Made by a program: the position numbers and the translations under genes. Under the pieces are notes generated by a model. The model was given only the letters and a program-made list of their open reading frames with translations. It was not told where the DNA came from and did not search any database. Positions 17,612-20,219 of a DNA stretch of 20,219 nucleotides are shown here, one piece after another. Every line of letters begins with the position of its first letter. Position 1 is the first letter of the stretch. Origin of the DNA: Aphelidium insulamus (taxonomy: Eukaryota > Aphelidiomycota > Aphelidea > Aphelidiaceae); the NCBI GenBank assembly GCA_036784855.1, contig JAZDSV010000117.1, positions 1 through 20,219 on the forward strand, written 5' to 3'.

Positions 17612-19122
17612 AGTGAATAAGTTCCTGTCTCGAGGCAAGGTTTCAAGCCGTTGAATTCTGAAAGTCCAATCCGGTGGTCCCCTGTCTCAAAAGCAAGATA
17701 ATGGCACGGATTGTAGGCATTTATGCTGCTTACTGAACATATGGTCACTGGTTTTTTTGTGGATATTTCACAGACGGTTCCAGAGAATGTGAAGAGTGCT
17801 CGGAAATACTTTTTTCAAAGCGTTGCCAACAACATCATCAAACCAAGTCAAAATTTCTTTCAACATATACTAGAATTTTGGGGCAACAAGGACTATTCAG
17901 CAACCCTGCACAACATATTAAAGTTTCTTCAATTTTTCACGAAGCAGTTTCCGTGGGAATCCGATCCTTGGATACATCTCCAAAGAGGCATGTTCAACAA
18001 TGCCTAAGCAAGAAAACAATATTACTATGGAAGAATCGGTTACCGCTTGAGTAGTGCCCCCAAAAGATGTTGTGCAAGAGTTTTTCATAAGTCGGTCGGC
18101 TTGAAGGACAGGCACAGCATAACTCCGGTAATTGACAAAACAAGTACCGAGGCTGCATACTCAGTTGATATTGACAGGTATTTTATTCTCCGCGGAGGAT
18201 CTTACCAGTCCAAGATGATGTTTCACTTTTCCCCTTTCCAAATCGGGTATGCAACAACTTCGAAGAAACAACCAACTAGTGTGGCCCATTGGAACATGAT
18301 TTATCGCCCACTTTTTCAAATCCCAAATATTCAGTTGGCAACCACAGGCACAAATTCTGTCTTCCACATACATGTGTTTTCCCGCGACTTGTGCATCAGA
18401 AGAACATTGAACAGGAATTGTTGAGCTGGTGTACCATTATTAGAGATGAAGCTTGCATTGCCTGGGGCCAAGTTGTAAGCTTACCCATATAGCCTTGGCG
18501 AGAATTTCTTGTCCAAGTGCTAATGAAGCCAAAGCTCCAACTTGTGTTGAACATTTCATTACTTTCTCCAAAGCTATTGGCAAAACTGCACCCAGCTTTC
18601 AGCATACGATGATCACACCGACAATAATCTGCAAGAGTTTCGGAGATTTTTTTATCAGTGTATGAAAAGATCTCAAGCTAGTCCTTCAAGCCAACAATTA
18701 CGGATTCACTTCATACTATCTAAGCCTTACGATTTTTCATTAAATGGGACAAAATCCCTTGACAAACTTGATGATAGTTAGAACCAATCCATGTACAAAC
18801 ACGCCGACTTTTTCGAGCATAAGTAGACTTTGTGTGATTGATTTTCTTCGATAAGCAAATTTTTCTTGACACTGTTGGAGATACCAATGAAGAAGTCAAA
18901 GTACATTGTCAAAAAGTGGAAGTGCCCATCAAGCCCAAAAAGCTGAGAGGCATCTTTTCTCCAATGGTCATCAAGAAAAGTCCATCAATGTATGTTTATG
19001 ACTCTGGTGACTTAAATCGCTTCAGTCTTCAAGATGTCAAGACGAAGTCAGCAAAAGGCTTCCATATATATGTACCAGTTAGTTTAGGCCAGCTGACTAG
19101 GAACTCAAACAGCTCCAGATAA
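17612..19122 (+). pseudogene. Decayed protein-coding region, family not recognised
   Basis: One frame from 17612 to 18424 reads as continuous protein except for stops at 17618 (TAA), 17699 (TAA), 17714 (TAG) and 18005 (TAA). Its longest clean parts are 17723-18004 (94 codons) and 18008-18421 (138 codons), rich in aromatic and hydrophobic residues like a globular protein. Similar-looking sequence then continues in other frames (about 18390-18490 and 18453-18665) and again at 18838-19122 (VKVHCQKVEVPIKPKKLRG...). Stops plus frame changes point to a pseudogene or a dead mobile element. Splice-like sites around 17275 (TTTTTGCAG) and 17480 suggest it once had introns. Codon use and AT content differ from the genes on the left, which fits another origin. 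I cannot name it. Confidence 0.45.
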
Positions 19123-19190
19123 CCAAGCAATACACACCTGAGGGAGGCAGACCTCTTCGTTACCTTCATCAGACGGATTGTAGAGGTCCA

Positions 19191-19253
19191 AGTGCCAATC
19201 AAGGAATTTTTTTTCAAAAAGGAAGAGGAAGAAAATTCTGCCTGATTGGCACT
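19191..19253. repeat. Imperfect inverted repeat (hairpin)
   Basis: AGTGCCAATCA (19191-19201) pairs with the end of CCTGATTGGCACT (19241-19253). The arms extend inward through GGAATTTTTTTTC and GAAGAAAATTC with small mismatches, leaving a short purine-rich loop. It may be a small foldback or MITE-like element. Confidence 0.55.
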
Positions 19254-19280
19254 ATTTATAATCAAAGCAGTGACCTTAGC

Positions 19281-19383
19281 CTTTAGTTAGTCCTATTAAT
19301 TAACCATTATCTGTATTAATTACAAAATATACTAGTGGTTAGTCTTAATGAATGGTATAATCACTAGTGATATTTAACTAAAG
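19281..19383. repeat. 103-bp AT-rich segment with 9-bp terminal inverted repeats
   Basis: CTTTAGTTA at the left end and TAACTAAAG at the right end are perfect inverted repeats; the inside is partly palindromic (ACTAGT twice). It could be a tiny MITE-like element, or chance in AT-rich DNA. No clear target duplication. Confidence 0.3.
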
Positions 19384-20074
19384 AGAGCTGGTAATTCTAA
19401 TATGTGTAGTATCTAGTACCATCACAAGAACCAAGATTCTCTTCTTGGTCATCTCTCAGCCAGTGTATCTACCAGGCATTTGGGCTGTGGTGTAAATAAG
19501 CACTGGTGCTATTGTAGGCTGTTAATTGGGGGATAGAATATCCCTTTCTGATCTACAGTGCTCTGTGGAGGGCTGTATAGCACCCTCCCTGAGTCCAGCT
19601 AACAATCAAATCAATTTTCTGCTTCTTGACTTCAATTGTGAATGATGCCTTCTGTCTCAGGATGAGAGTTAGGTTCATCATTAAATGCCTGAGCATAAGC
19701 CCATTCCATTCTACAAAGTTGGATAATTATATTCCATGTAGCAGTCTTCATTTTTCAAAGAACTAAATCTTGGTGCAGAAATAATCAGTTATTTTTTCTT
19801 GATTTGCAGAACCACGTCGGGGTGGCTGTCTGAACTGATTCTGCCTGTGGGCTTCAAACTAATGTTTTTCTGCCCATATAATGGCAAAGCCATGCTTTTC
19901 CACAGTTGTTGGTCTGTTTCTCAGTGTGTTGCAGATGGTAAGTGGGGCCACAGGCTGTCTGTAGTATACTCATTTGGTGCTGCAGGCATCCATGCCAGTT
20001 TCATCTTAGCCACTCTTTATGCAAAGAAGTTATAAGCCCAAGTTCACAAAGCAGAACTTGAGAGTACATTGTTT
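19384..20074. other. No supported gene
   Basis: 19808-20035 is open on the plus strand after a splice-acceptor-like TTTTCTTGATTTGCAG, and contains GTAAGT...GCTGCAG (about 19939-19986), so an intron-containing gene remnant is conceivable. No recognised motif, no ATG at its 5' end. Confidence 0.3.
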
Positions 20075-20127
20075 TTAGGGTTAGGGGCGGGGTTAGGTTA
20101 GGTTAGGTTAGGGTTAGGTTAGGTTAG
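20075..20127 (+). repeat. Interstitial telomeric-type tract (TTAGGG/TTAGG)
   Basis: Reads TTAGGG, TTAGGGGCGGGG, three TTAGG, TTAGGG, two TTAGG, TTAG; more GGGTTA/GGTTAGG fragments follow to about 20166. The G-rich strand points right. It is short and mixed, so it is an internal or degenerated tract rather than the chromosome end itself. Confidence 0.85.
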
Positions 20128-20219
20128 AAGAGAAATAGGGTTAAATAAAGGAAGCTAGGTTAGGAGGTGCTGCAGGTAGAAAACAGTTTACCCGATTAAC
20201 TGCACACAATGAACAGCTA

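Noticed and set aside
17612-18424. Reassigned TAA/TAG (ciliate-like code), since Gln would fit at several in-frame stops
   Set aside because: Intact genes to the left end normally at TAA, TAG and TGA, TGA also interrupts this region, and frame shifts follow; decay explains it better.

Overview
The window looks like a piece of a eukaryotic, probably fungal, nuclear genome. Five genes or gene parts can be spliced by eye at GT-AG introns, mostly 41-53 nt (others 88 and 130 nt), plus one GC-AG intron. Once spliced, the GGPP synthase reads like the fungal type, and the caspase-fold protein has the LDCCxAGS-type motif of fungal C14 proteins. An early-diverging fungus is my best guess, but that is inference. 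TAA, TAG and TGA all end intact genes, so the standard code applies.

Left part (about 0.2-9.85 kb), gene-dense. In order: a small basic protein with three C-x12-C modules like the 2-cysteine adaptor motif of nucleocytoplasmic large DNA viruses (minus); a 5-exon, 653-residue protein with three cysteine clusters and a possible DnaQ/DEDD-like exonuclease region (minus); a 130-residue protein starting only 28 bp away on the plus strand; a secreted or membrane-anchored M28 aminopeptidase with a PA domain (3 exons, minus); a single-exon secreted orphan (minus); a 6-exon geranylgeranyl diphosphate synthase (minus); and a 3-exon stand-alone caspase-like protein (plus). Two introns of the 653-residue gene are the same 130-nt sequence (7 mismatches, no gaps) with a perfect internal 11-bp inverted repeat. 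This is the signature of an introner, a mobile intron-generating element, and is the most striking thing here.

Right part (about 10.0-20.2 kb), repeat-rich, no intact gene I can support. It holds a 20-21-bp minisatellite, a 3.6-kb satellite with an 82-bp monomer, 164-bp dimers and a roughly 1.31-kb higher-order duplication, a 34-bp array built from two alternating unit types, a roughly 70-bp array, a decayed protein-coding stretch, hairpin elements, and a short TTAGG/TTAGGG interstitial telomeric tract near the right edge. The G-rich strand of that tract runs rightward, as expected if the chromosome end lies to the right. I read the window as a junction between a gene-dense arm and subtelomere-like DNA, with possible virus-derived genes at the far left.

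The genes do not form an obvious pathway. The peptidase, secreted orphan and GGPP synthase lie in one direction, but spacing and separate poly(A)-like signals suggest independent transcription.
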